From positions 1 to 64,000 of the forward strand of contig DAIDAG010000059.1 in assembly GCA_027310725.1 (NCBI GenBank): 64,000 nucleotides of DNA, read 5' to 3'. The notes beneath the pieces were generated by a model. The model saw only the letters and a list, made by a program, of their open reading frames with translations. It searched no databases and was not told the DNA's origin. Numbering within the stretch: position 1 is the first letter of the stretch; each line of letters starts with the position of its first letter. A program made the translations under genes and the position numbers. This document shows, piece by piece, positions 1-7,325 of the stretch. Source of the DNA: Sideroxydans sp. GTDB taxonomy: Bacteria > Pseudomonadota > Gammaproteobacteria > Burkholderiales > Gallionellaceae.

Positions 1-1
1 T

Positions 2-163
2 TCCACCGGCTCGCAAAGCAGCGGGGTGTTGATGTCCATGGCCAGGGCGGACGGCTTGATGGTGATCCCGTCAGACAGCACCGGGCTGGCAGAGGGCGAG
101 CAGGTCACTGTGCAATTGCTGGACGGCACAGTCTTTCAGGACGATATTGGATACAGGGAGTAA
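2..163 (+). CDS. moeA: MoeA C-terminus (molybdopterin molybdenumtransferase), partial
   Basis: An open frame runs from the window edge to TAA at 161-163 and encodes about 53 residues beginning STGSQSSGVLMSMARADG and ending in a small beta domain. This matches the last domain of MoeA, which inserts molybdate into adenylylated molybdopterin; in that family the TGSQ-S-G-L-S-M-A-NG segment is conserved. The gene stops 2 bases before mog, so the two are probably co-transcribed. Only the 3' end is visible, so the catalytic domain cannot be checked. Confidence 0.8.
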   Translation, partial: STGSQSSGVLMSMARADGLMVIPSDSTGLAEGEQVTVQLLDGTVFQDDIGYRE

Positions 164-165
164 GC

Positions 166-711
166 ATGAGCATCGCACGCATCGGTATTGTGACCATTTC
201 CGACCGCGCCAGTCGCGGCGAGTATGAAGACAAGGGAGGGCCGGCGATGCGGGCGTGGTTTACGCGCGTGTTGACCTGTCCGTGGGAAGCGGTGGCGAGG
301 GTGATACCCGATGAACAGGCGCTGATCGAGGCGACCCTCATCGAATTGAGCGATGTCGTTGGCTGCAGCCTCATCGTCACCACAGGCGGCACAGGCCCGG
401 CGTTGCGCGATGTGACGCCGGAAGCGACCGAGGCTGTTTGCGAAAAGATGCTGCCGGGTTTCGGTGAGCAAATGCGCGCGGCATCCCTGAAGTTCGTGCT
501 GACTGCCATCCTGTCGCGGCAGACGGCCGGTGTGCGTGGGAAGTGCCTTATTCTCAACCTGCCCGGAAAGCCTTCCTCGATAGACGATTGCCTGAATGCG
601 GTGTTTCCGGCTGTCCCCTATTGCATCGACCTGATCGAGGGGGCGTATCTGGAATCCGATCCCGAGCAGTGCAAGGTATTCCGTCCCGCGCACGCGGTGC
701 GTCAAAAGTAG
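166..711 (+). CDS. mog: Molybdopterin adenylyltransferase Mog
   Basis: 181 residues. Mog adenylylates molybdopterin before MoeA inserts molybdenum, in the cytoplasm. The protein starts with the typical IGIVTISDRASRGEYEDKGG segment and has the signature TTGGTGPALRDVTPEAT near residue 70, which forms the MPT-binding loop. LPGKPSSIDDCLNAV near the C-terminus is also typical of the MogA/MoaB fold. Length fits MogA (about 195). The ATG follows a gggag motif inside the moeA end. The position right behind moeA supports a cofactor operon. Confidence 0.93.
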   Translation: MSIARIGIVTISDRASRGEYEDKGGPAMRAWFTRVLTCPWEAVARVIPDEQALIEATLIELSDVVGCSLIVTTGGTGPALRDVTPEATEAVCEKMLPGFGEQMRAASLKFVLTAILSRQTAGVRGKCLILNLPGKPSSIDDCLNAVFPAVPYCIDLIEGAYLESDPEQCKVFRPAHAVRQK

Positions 712-713
712 GA

Positions 714-733
714 GGCGCCGGATATCCGGCGCC
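714..733. terminator. Perfect 20-bp palindrome between convergent genes
   Basis: The bases 714-733 form a perfect inverted repeat, two copies of ggcgccggat back to back with no loop. It lies just after the mog stop and before the end of the convergent gene at 778. A GC-rich hairpin between convergent genes fits a bidirectional terminator, but no clear T-run follows on the plus side, so this is only a candidate. Confidence 0.4.
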
Positions 734-777
734 GAAAGCCGGGAGCCAGAGTTGGCGAGATGCCCGGCGAAGCGTCC

Positions 778-1242
778 TTATTTTTTGTTGAAGTGGGCTT
801 TGAAGAAAGTTTGTATCGAATCAAACTTTTCGGGAGTAGGGAACTGGCCCTTGTGAAACACGAATTGCTGTTGCTTGCCAGCGCCATCCAGACCCGAAAT
901 GCCGAATGTCTTTCCCGAATAGTCGGGGAAGTAGCGCAAGTTCTTCACGAGATTAACCTGGGTACCGTTACGCTGGACCAGGCCAATGTTCTCGTCCGTT
1001 ACCTTGAGAGATATCGGTGCCGAGGGTAAAAGCATCAGCCGGGTTTTGAATACACGGTTAAACCCGGCGATAAAAAAGAAGCAGGTCAGGAAGAAGAACA
1101 GATAACCCATGTTGTGGTCATCGTCGTACCAGAAACCGGCAGCGATCGAGGCCAGCGCGACCACAGTTGGAATGTACAGCAACAGATCCCAAACCATTCC
1201 TTTGCGATCGGGTACCAAATCGAAATTCATTGTCTCCTTCAT
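778..1242 (-). CDS. Small membrane protein of unknown function
   Basis: 154 residues. Two membrane helices lie near residues 18-37 and 45-62, separated by a short acidic/histidine turn (WYDDDHNMGY), followed by about 90 soluble residues rich in beta-prone sequence that resemble the PH-like arrangement of small bacterial membrane proteins. I do not recognise the family. A second in-frame ATG at 1230 follows AAGGAG by three bases, so the true start may be there. It is last in the minus-strand run of oxidase-related genes, with 77 bases to the thioredoxin-like gene, so it may belong to that unit. Confidence 0.65.
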   Translation of the reverse strand: MKETMNFDLVPDRKGMVWDLLLYIPTVVALASIAAGFWYDDDHNMGYLFFFLTCFFFIAGFNRVFKTRLMLLPSAPISLKVTDENIGLVQRNGTQVNLVKNLRYFPDYSGKTFGISGLDGAGKQQQFVFHKGQFPTPEKFDSIQTFFKAHFNKK

Positions 1243-1319
1243 GAGCTGTCTACCGTATTCTGTTGATATTGTATTTGCAGTGGCTACCAGGTTCAGCTGA
1301 TTGCCTCACATGACAATTT

Positions 1320-1817
1320 TCAATTGATTGTTTTCAGTGCACTGTCCATTTCACCGAGCAGCATCCTGCCGGCTTGTTCAAACTGAACGACGCCATGCTT
1401 GTCGATGATAAAGGTCCAAGGGTCGCCCATGACTCTATACGCCTTATAGGCCTGGGGATTGGCATATTGGTCTATGTGGATAAATATGATTTTGTCCTGA
1501 TACTGATCCATCACGCCCTTCAGCATTTGAAGCTGCTGGTCGCAATTGGTACAGTGTCCTGGAGTGGCAAATTCCAATACGATAGGCTTGCCCGTCAGCA
1601 ACGCCTTATCAACCGAATATTGATACATGCGGGGATCCGGCTGGCGATAAGTGGTGACTTTGCTGAAGTTTCCGTCGGCATCCGCCAGGGTTTTGGTGGG
1701 CAAGCTCGGCGCATGCATCCCGACGGCGAAGCCGGCGGACAGATTCTGCTCGCAGCCGCTAACCGCGCCCACGAGAGCCAGTCCCAAGCTTGCCGACAGG
1801 AACTTCCGCATCTTCAT
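1320..1817 (-). CDS. Thioredoxin-like lipoprotein
   Basis: 165 residues. The ATG at 1817 overlaps the stop of the upstream gene as ATGA, which argues for translational coupling and against the longer start at 1832. The N-terminus is a lipoprotein signal with lipobox VSGC (Cys22), so it should sit on the periplasmic side. The remainder is a thioredoxin fold with a CTNC redox pair (Cys89, Cys92) after IVLEFATPGH and a C-terminal strand with a cis-Pro-like MGDPWTFIIDKHGV. Likely roles are disulfide reduction, heme c maturation or copper delivery for the neighbouring oxidase; the exact role is inference from context. Confidence 0.8.
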   Translation of the reverse strand: MKMRKFLSASLGLALVGAVSGCEQNLSAGFAVGMHAPSLPTKTLADADGNFSKVTTYRQPDPRMYQYSVDKALLTGKPIVLEFATPGHCTNCDQQLQMLKGVMDQYQDKIIFIHIDQYANPQAYKAYRVMGDPWTFIIDKHGVVQFEQAGRMLLGEMDSALKTIN

Positions 1818-2332
1818 AACGGCTTCTGCCACCCGACTTTGGTTGTTTTATACAAGTTGTAGCCCCAGATGATGTTTGCCGACAGTACTAGCATGCCAAA
1901 CATTCCGACGAAGGCCAGCAAATGGCTCACTACTTTTTCGGTGTTCTCTCCTGAGCCCAGTCCACCGATCAATCCGGCTGAAAGGAAGAACACCACCATT
2001 CCGATCAATCCGAAGTTATGCATCCAGAAGTGTATCTTTACGAGCCGTACGCTGTATATCTGGCGGCGGGAAACCGTAGGGACGACATAGTACAGAGCGG
2101 CGAAAATCGCCATTTCAACCCATCCCAGCAGGTTGATGTGGCCATGCGCCAGCGTGATCAGGCGACCGTGCGCACTATAGTCCACAAAATACCGGAAAGC
2201 CGGGACGCCGCCCATTACCGCTCCCCAGGTGAATCCGATGATGCTGTAAATAATGCACGCGTAGACGAACCATAAAAGGTATTTGTTAAAGTCTTCGAGT
2301 TGTGCGGCGCTGTGCTCAATGCTTTGCTTCAT
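1814..2332 (-). CDS. Stand-alone four-helix heme-copper oxidase subunit I-like protein
   Basis: 172 residues with four predicted helices. The second helix carries AHGHINLLGW and continues into ALYYVVP, and the third begins after QIYSVRLVKIHFW. This pattern matches helices I-IV of CcoN/NorB-type subunit I, where the helix II histidine binds low-spin heme b. The copper-site and helix X histidines of a full subunit are absent. Short proteins with this AHxHxNLLGW motif are widespread and usually annotated as cbb3 subunit I; no function is established that I know of. It overlaps the cytochrome gene upstream by 17 bases and the lipoprotein gene downstream by 4. A relative lies at 16571-17098. Confidence 0.75.
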   Translation of the reverse strand: MKQSIEHSAAQLEDFNKYLLWFVYACIIYSIIGFTWGAVMGGVPAFRYFVDYSAHGRLITLAHGHINLLGWVEMAIFAALYYVVPTVSRRQIYSVRLVKIHFWMHNFGLIGMVVFFLSAGLIGGLGSGENTEKVVSHLLAFVGMFGMLVLSANIIWGYNLYKTTKVGWQKPL

Positions 2333-2897
2333 GTTGTTCCTCTTGTGGTTTTGTTTTCATCCAGTCGCGAATGTCTTTGTACTGTGATCTCCACCCGTCC
2401 GGAGCCCACATATCCAGCATGGCATCGATAAAACTCGAATCGCCCTTCGGAGGTACAAATGATGAAGACGATCCCTGGTCGGATTTCAGTTCAGACAGGA
2501 AGACGGCCATGGTGTGCAATTCCGCATCCGGCAGCTCGGATACATAAGCGGCATCCTTTGGAGGCGCGCCATGATCCATGGTCTTCGAGCCGTAGACCTG
2601 TTCCGGTTTCTTAAGGAAAGAATAGAAGTAATCGACGTCATGCTTTGAACCCAGGCCATCCAGGCTGACACCCATGCTCGTACCGCTGCCGACCGCTCTA
2701 TGGCAGGTATAACAGTCTCTTTGCTGATATATCTGGTAGCCGCGCAAACCTTCATCTGAAAAAACGAAGTGAGTCAGAATAGGGAACAAAGGTTTGTCCG
2801 AGTTGCGTCTGATTGATTCCAGGACAGTAAAATTTATCACAGTAATAACGACCAGCAACGCAATTATCCCAAAAAGGATCTTTTCTCCCTTTTTCAT
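2316..2897 (-). CDS. Membrane-anchored monoheme cytochrome c
   Basis: 193 residues. An uncleaved signal anchor (MKKGEK followed by a hydrophobic stretch to about residue 25) is followed by a periplasmic domain with one CYTCH heme site at Cys62-His66. A later methionine-containing segment probably supplies the second ligand. The start follows GGAG at good spacing. Its N-terminus and the LDGLGS segment after the heme site resemble the protein at 8960-9442, so the two are probably paralogs. It is likely an electron donor or subunit for the neighbouring oxidase. A terminator-like hairpin lies between it and the upstream diheme cytochrome gene. Confidence 0.85.
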   Translation of the reverse strand: MKKGEKILFGIIALLVVITVINFTVLESIRRNSDKPLFPILTHFVFSDEGLRGYQIYQQRDCYTCHRAVGSGTSMGVSLDGLGSKHDVDYFYSFLKKPEQVYGSKTMDHGAPPKDAAYVSELPDAELHTMAVFLSELKSDQGSSSSFVPPKGDSSFIDAMLDMWAPDGWRSQYKDIRDWMKTKPQEEQHEAKH

Positions 2898-2957
2898 GTT
2901 TCTCCGATCTTGCCACTATTATGAATTCATGCAGTGCGTACTGGCCTGGCAGAAACT

Positions 2958-3000
2958 CTAAAAACAAAAAGATACTGACCAAATATATTAGATCAGTATC
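2958..3000 (-). terminator. Intrinsic terminator after the diheme cytochrome gene
   Basis: Read on the minus strand, an inverted repeat (gatactga / tcagtatc arms at 2971-3000) is followed directly by TTTTTGTTTTT. A second hairpin with 12 paired bases and one mismatch lies just before it at 3008-3036 (cttccag / ctggaag arms). Together they should stop or weaken transcription after the diheme cytochrome gene, so the genes downstream are either expressed at lower level or have their own promoter. Confidence 0.75.
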
Positions 3001-3057
3001 CATTTTACTTCCAGCGCCAAGAATTGGCACTGGAAGATGAATGCCTAACGTCGGGCG

Positions 3058-3846
3058 TTAGCGGACTACTTTAAGCTTTTCCAGAACCGTCTGATTGCCG
3101 ATTTCGGTTCCATCACCAACCGTGCTGTCAGGAGCCTGCGACAGGAAAGTGGCGACATCATTGATGTCGTCATCGGACAGGTTGTGGGCAACTTTCCGCA
3201 TTTGACCCATCGGATCGTTTGTGCGGGAGGCATCACGCCAGCTCGTTAACTGCGCAACCAGGTAGGTATATTTTTGCTGGCCGATCTTCGGATAAACCGG
3301 ATCGGCACCGCGGCCATTAAATCCGTGGCAGGACGTACAAGCGGACACTCTGTCCTTTTCCGCTACGCCCGGACCATTGCGACCATAACGAACAAGGATC
3401 GAGCCTTTGTAAGCCTCGCCGATCTTGGTTCCATCAGCTTTAAGCTGGTTCAGGTCGGAGAGCTCCGCATTCCTTGGGAAGCTGTTTTCATATGCAGCCA
3501 GATCGCGCCGGTCCTGCTCGCTGAGCGCTTTTGCGATGCCATTCATCTGTTGCATGATGTTATCAGTACGCTTGTCTTCCGCGAAATTCGTCAATTGTTT
3601 GACAATGTACACATATCCGATATTTGCGAGCCTAGGCGCTCTCATCGCATCTTGCCCCATCGCTTTATCGCCATGACATGTGGCGCAAGCAGGCACGCTC
3701 CCGTCGGGCTTGCCATTTTCGAAAATGCTTTTACCGTTGGTTAAATTCACACTTACGGTAGTACCCTCAGCCAAACTTGCACCTGAAAATGCCAGCATGG
3801 CGGCCGCCCCCAAACACGCCATTGCCAAATTCGATAATTTACGCAT
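3058..3846 (-). CDS. Periplasmic diheme cytochrome c (c4-like)
   Basis: 262 residues. The ATG at 3846 follows a strong G-rich ribosome site (gggggagg). A cleavable signal peptide ends near ASLA. Two cytochrome c domains follow, with CATCH at 54-58 and CTSCH at 170-174, each followed by GxxAMGQ or GFNGRGAD as in class I cytochromes of the c4/c553 type. Methionine ligands are plausible in the MGQMRK and MQQMNG regions. In ordinary cbb3 oxidases two hemes sit in CcoP; here no CcoP with hemes is found, so this protein may carry electrons to or within the oxidase. That role is inferred. Confidence 0.87.
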   Translation of the reverse strand: MRKLSNLAMACLGAAAMLAFSGASLAEGTTVSVNLTNGKSIFENGKPDGSVPACATCHGDKAMGQDAMRAPRLANIGYVYIVKQLTNFAEDKRTDNIMQQMNGIAKALSEQDRRDLAAYENSFPRNAELSDLNQLKADGTKIGEAYKGSILVRYGRNGPGVAEKDRVSACTSCHGFNGRGADPVYPKIGQQKYTYLVAQLTSWRDASRTNDPMGQMRKVAHNLSDDDINDVATFLSQAPDSTVGDGTEIGNQTVLEKLKVVR

Positions 3847-3945
3847 GTGCCTCCCCCTCAAATTATTAATTACCTGCAATTCACGCAGGACGATGCCATT
3901 TCATTCCTTAAATATATGTACAGCCGGATTCGAGCCCTGCTGATC

Positions 3946-4050
3946 TCAAGAATGCTTTTTCATCAGAATAAAAGCCAAGCCGAACAAAAACACGAAAATA
4001 CCTGCATACATAATAAGAACTTCGCTGGTTGTTACATCTGGCTCAAGCAT
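3946..4050 (-). CDS. Single-helix membrane microprotein, 34 residues
   Basis: A short frame encodes 34 residues starting MLEPDVTTSEVL and ending MKKHS, with one hydrophobic helix of about 20 residues (MYAGIFVFLFGLAF) and a basic C-terminus. AAGGAG lies 7 bases before the ATG. The gene leads the minus-strand cytochrome run and faces the phased repeats at 4173-4221. Its shape resembles CcoQ/CcoM/CydX-type accessory peptides that stabilise oxidases. The frame is short, so coding status rests on the ribosome site, the clean helix and the presence of three similar frames in this locus. Confidence 0.7.
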   Translation of the reverse strand: MLEPDVTTSEVLIMYAGIFVFLFGLAFILMKKHS

Positions 4051-4172
4051 GTGTATCTCCTTGATCAATCATGGTTATAAAAACATTCACACTAAAAAAT
4101 ATACCCTTTTAGACGGCACGATATTAGCACCAAGAAATCCACGAAGCAATAGTGTTATTGGCGTCTTCTTAC

Positions 4173-4221
4173 GTTAAATATGCGTTAAATTAACGTTAAA
4201 TTACAGTAAATCACGGTAAAT
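4173..4221. promoter_or_regulatory. Five helically phased TTAAAT-type direct repeats
   Basis: Three exact copies of GTTAAAT begin at 4173, 4184 and 4195, an 11-base period. They are followed by AGTAAAT and GGTAAAT ending at 4211 and 4221, a 10-base period. All five fall on one face of the helix. Response regulators of the OmpR/PhoB family bind 7-base direct repeats with 11-base spacing, so this looks like an operator for such a regulator. It ends 23 bases before the TTGACA at 4245 and could serve both divergent operons. No regulator gene of that family is in the window. Confidence 0.6.
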
Positions 4222-4244
4222 GCGCGGGAACAAGTACAATTCCC

Positions 4245-4275
4245 TTGACAAGTAGAGGGGATGGTAATTACCATC
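4245..4275 (+). promoter_or_regulatory. Candidate promoter with a 16-bp palindromic operator
   Basis: TTGACA at 4245-4250 matches the sigma-70 -35 consensus. The position expected for the -10 is covered by a perfect palindrome, GATGGTAATTACCATC, at 4260-4275. A dyad of this kind over the -10 is typical of a dimeric repressor site. The -10 itself is poor, which would also fit a promoter needing activation from the upstream phased repeats. A leader of about 165 bases without genes follows. Confidence 0.5.
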
Positions 4276-4439
4276 TGGAAAACAAAATTTGTATTAAGAA
4301 TTTGTTGTTCGCCGTGGCGTTTCAACTAATTGATTTTCAAGTTTAAAAGTAGTTTGAATGAATTTCGTTTGTGTCTGGGAATCATCGTGTGGCCGGTTTT
4401 TTGGTAAGTTTTGATTTTTTATAATTTTAAGGGGGGGTC

Positions 4440-4721
4440 ATGAGTACAAACAAAGAGCCTAAATCTCTATCCATTTGGCTGATTCTTGTAAGCGGGATGC
4501 TGACGGGGATGGGTAATGGCAGCGTTTTTGGCGCAACTTTAATGTGCCTGATGGGGCGTGGGGGATTTGGTAACTGGGGTGGATTTGCGTGGACGGCATA
4601 TGACCCATCTACTTTCACCGGATTTATCGATATTGCAATGATCGTTTTCGGAATCGCGTTTTGCGGGATCCTGTATGTTGGCTTGAATCGCCACTATAAA
4701 TTGGAGAGTGGGGCTGCCTAG
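4440..4721 (+). CDS. Small two-helix membrane protein of the oxidase operon
   Basis: 93 residues. Hydrophobic segments lie near residues 11-35 and 62-82, joined by a glycine/tryptophan-rich loop (GRGGFGNWGGFAW). It is the first gene of the plus-strand oxidase operon, behind a very G-rich ribosome site (aaggggggg). I do not recognise the family. Position and size suggest an accessory subunit or assembly factor for the oxidase. The minus-strand frame over the same bases has no ribosome site and is a shadow. Confidence 0.75.
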   Translation: MSTNKEPKSLSIWLILVSGMLTGMGNGSVFGATLMCLMGRGGFGNWGGFAWTAYDPSTFTGFIDIAMIVFGIAFCGILYVGLNRHYKLESGAA

Positions 4722-4778
4722 TCTTGGGCGCGGTCACTGTGCTTTCTGTAGAAATGTTAATTATTTGAGGGGTGTGCT

Positions 4779-4889
4779 ATGGCTTTAATTGCGGGTTCAC
4801 TGGGCGTGCTATTAGCGTTTTCGAGCATGTTGTTATCGTGGTACATACTTGTCCCACATGAAGATGACAGCAGTGGCGATAATCACTAA
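4779..4889 (+). CDS. Single-helix membrane microprotein, 36 residues
   Basis: The frame encodes MALIAGSLGVLLAFSSMLLS, then WYILVPHEDDSSGDNH: one helix and a short acidic tail. A gagggg ribosome site lies 7 bases upstream, similar to those of the neighbouring genes. It sits 24 bases before the catalytic subunit, where CcoQ-like or other small oxidase peptides are often found, though it has no clear sequence likeness to CcoQ. Too short for ordinary ORF calling. Confidence 0.72.
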   Translation: MALIAGSLGVLLAFSSMLLSWYILVPHEDDSSGDNH

Positions 4890-4913
4890 TTTTTCGAGTT
4901 GAGGGGGAGTAAC

Positions 4914-6320
4914 ATGTTTAAATATCTGTTTGCCAAAAACGAAGACATACCAGCCGGTTCGGCTGCGGTGTTCTTCGGGTTTTCAGCGATTATCTGGTTC
5001 GTGATCGGTACGGGACTGGGTTCATTTAATGCGGCAAAGCTTGCATTTCCGGATTTTGTGACCGGAAATATATATTTCGCCTTCGGTCATATGCGCCAAG
5101 TGCACGTGATGGCGGTGATCTTCGGCTGGATCTCCATGGCATTCGCCATGGCAATGATGTACATCACGCCGGCCTTGGGGAACACCAAGCTGTGGTCCGA
5201 AAAACTGGGTTTGTGGAACTGCTTGCTCTGGAACCTGGGATTGACGCTCGGGCTGACTGTTTTGTGGGCGGGTATCACTTCCGGACGTGAATATTCCGAC
5301 TTCCCGTGGCCTGTGGATTTGTATTTGGCTTTCTTCGTTTTCATCCCGCTTGCTGTCAACGTCTGGATGACGATTCTGAATCGCCGTACTCAGGGTATTT
5401 ACACGACAAACTGGTTCTTTGCGTCGGCCGTATTTATGGTGATCATCGTGTTCCTGGTGGGTAATTCTCCTGAATTTTTCCATCTGACCGGTCTTACCGA
5501 GGCCTATTTGACCTGGTGGTTCGCGCACAACGTTCTGGGGCTGTGGATCACTCCGGTAGCTGCCGCGATCGCTTATTACACCATTCCGAAAGTCACTGGA
5601 AATCCGCTGTATTCGCACCGCATTGGTCACTTGCACTTCTGGTCTGTGGTGGTGTTTTACTCCACGCCTGCTGCGCACCACCTGATGTCGGCGCCTTTGC
5701 CTGAATGGCTGAAGTCCTTCGCTTCTGTGGAGGGTGTGTTGATTCTGGTGCCCGCGATCGCCTTCGTATCGAACATCATGCTGACGATGAAGGGCAAGTG
5801 GCATATGTTCGTCGAGAACATTGAGGTGCGTTTCACCATCACTGGTTGCTTGATGGCTATTCCCCTGAACATGCAAGGTGGCTTCCAGCAAACTCGTGCG
5901 ATTAACTGGTACATCCACGGAACAGGCTGGATCGTCGCTCACGCACACTTGGCATTGCTCGGATTCTCTACCTTCCTGGAAGCCGCTGCGGTTTACCTGG
6001 GCTTGCAGACGATCATGAAACGCAAGCTGTACTCCCTGACGCTGGCCAATATGCACTTCTGGCTGTTGCTGATCGGTTTCACCATTTACTGGGTTTCCAT
6101 GACGATCGCCGGCCTGATTCAAGGCGCGGGCAAGATTTACGAAGTTCCGTATATCGACGTTGTGATCGCTGAGCACCCATACATGATCGCACGCTGGATC
6201 GGCGGCACCCTGGTATTCACTGGCAACATTCTGTGGCTGTACAACATGTGGATGACGGCGCGCAAGGGAACTGAAGTGCCGGAGGGCCGTATGCCGCATG
6301 AACTGGGATACGAGCGCTAA
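4914..6320 (+). CDS. ccoN: cbb3-type oxidase catalytic subunit I (CcoN-like)
   Basis: 468 residues, about 12 membrane helices. It reduces oxygen (or possibly NO) at a heme-copper centre in the inner membrane. The expected ligands are visible: His64 in helix II (RQVHVMAVIFGW) and His345 for heme b, His343 for the high-spin heme (VAHAHLALLG), and His205 (WWFAHN), His255 and His256 (PAAHHL) for copper. Tyr249, six residues before the HH pair, matches the cross-linked tyrosine of cbb3 enzymes. The ATG at 4914 follows gaggggg; the TTG at 4899 would overlap that site and was rejected. The sequence is clearly cbb3-like but unlike common CcoN in many loops, so it belongs to a divergent branch. Confidence 0.9.
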   Translation: MFKYLFAKNEDIPAGSAAVFFGFSAIIWFVIGTGLGSFNAAKLAFPDFVTGNIYFAFGHMRQVHVMAVIFGWISMAFAMAMMYITPALGNTKLWSEKLGLWNCLLWNLGLTLGLTVLWAGITSGREYSDFPWPVDLYLAFFVFIPLAVNVWMTILNRRTQGIYTTNWFFASAVFMVIIVFLVGNSPEFFHLTGLTEAYLTWWFAHNVLGLWITPVAAAIAYYTIPKVTGNPLYSHRIGHLHFWSVVVFYSTPAAHHLMSAPLPEWLKSFASVEGVLILVPAIAFVSNIMLTMKGKWHMFVENIEVRFTITGCLMAIPLNMQGGFQQTRAINWYIHGTGWIVAHAHLALLGFSTFLEAAAVYLGLQTIMKRKLYSLTLANMHFWLLLIGFTIYWVSMTIAGLIQGAGKIYEVPYIDVVIAEHPYMIARWIGGTLVFTGNILWLYNMWMTARKGTEVPEGRMPHELGYER

Positions 6321-6353
6321 TATTGGCCAGTGTAAAATTTAGGGAGAATAAGC

Positions 6354-7310
6354 ATGGCTGGATTTAGAGAATATAAAGTTGGAGCGAGGCTATTCGCCAT
6401 GGCGTTTGGCGGCTCGATGTGTATCACATTGTTGTTTCCGAGCATCAATATCGCTGCAGTGTCTTCAACCGATGTGGCGCTGTCGAAGCAACTGGCAGTG
6501 GGCCATGAAACGGGCTTCAATCTGGAAGATCCGTTTCTTCAGGGTAAGAACAAGCCTACTGTTGTCGCACTGAAGGCCGACCCGAAAACCGGTCAGCCGC
6601 TTGGAGAAGCAATGTCGGTGTTTGTATACCAGCCCGGAACGACGTTTCCTGCCGGTATCCTGCATCCGCGTATCCTGGGTCAGGGTATCGAGCAGTTGAG
6701 CGTGGAGCAAGGGCATATTACCGATGCGCAAAAGGCCTATGGTGCGGTCTTCACGGTCAGCAAGGGAACGTATCAGGGGAAAGAGTTCAGCTACATCGAC
6801 AATCTGACCGCTACCAAGGGTTGGATGCCGGCCGATGTGATGCACTCGGCCAAGGATGAGGATATTTCCCACGCAGGCGCCGGCAAGACGTACTTTGTGC
6901 GTGAAGGTTGCTGGTGGTGCCACACCCTGCTTCCGGAGCAAACACAGGACTGGCAGGTATTCGGTGCGCCCCCGATGCTGGGTGACTTCAACGGTGAATC
7001 GCCAACCGCGTTCGGTTCGGACCGCAAGGCTCCAGACTTGATGCACGTCGGTTCGCGCAACTCGTCCAAAGAATGGCTGATGATGCACTTCTTCAATCCT
7101 CGCCTGGTCCAGCCGCATTCAATCATGCCGCGCTTCGACTATCTGTGGGGTGAAAAGGATGCTTCCGGCAACAAGATCGATTACGACAAATGGCGCGCAG
7201 AGTATGACGAATATCGCGAGGGCAAGCGTGTATCGCCTCCGGATGTTCCTGCTTATGCCAGCGATTCTGAAATCCGCAGTCTGATTGACTTCATGCTGAG
7301 TCTGAAGTAA
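6354..7310 (+). CDS. ccoO: CcoO-like membrane-anchored monoheme cytochrome c
   Basis: 318 residues. One N-terminal helix (about residues 11-35) anchors a periplasmic domain. The heme site is REGCWWCH at 183-190, matching the REGCYNCH of CcoO but with two tryptophans between the cysteines. KAPDLMHVGSR and SIMPRF (Met258 as likely axial ligand) are also typical CcoO elements. CcoO is normally 200-240 residues; here about 130 residues are added between the anchor and the heme domain. It follows the catalytic subunit by 33 bases, as in ccoNO operons. The family call is firm; the purpose of the extra segment is unknown. Confidence 0.87.
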   Translation: MAGFREYKVGARLFAMAFGGSMCITLLFPSINIAAVSSTDVALSKQLAVGHETGFNLEDPFLQGKNKPTVVALKADPKTGQPLGEAMSVFVYQPGTTFPAGILHPRILGQGIEQLSVEQGHITDAQKAYGAVFTVSKGTYQGKEFSYIDNLTATKGWMPADVMHSAKDEDISHAGAGKTYFVREGCWWCHTLLPEQTQDWQVFGAPPMLGDFNGESPTAFGSDRKAPDLMHVGSRNSSKEWLMMHFFNPRLVQPHSIMPRFDYLWGEKDASGNKIDYDKWRAEYDEYREGKRVSPPDVPAYASDSEIRSLIDFMLSLK

Positions 7311-7325
7311 CGAGGAGGATATAAA

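Noticed and set aside
2752-3030. Minus-strand frame with a hydrophobic start before the monoheme cytochrome
   Set aside because: Its hydrophobic part is the translation of the terminator hairpin and T-run at 2958-3000, and the rest overlaps the cytochrome gene in another frame.
4060-4074. Possible FNR site (ttgatcaatcatgg)
   Set aside because: Only the first half matches ttgat; the second half does not fit atcaa. The similar ttgattttcaagtt near 4330 is also too weak.
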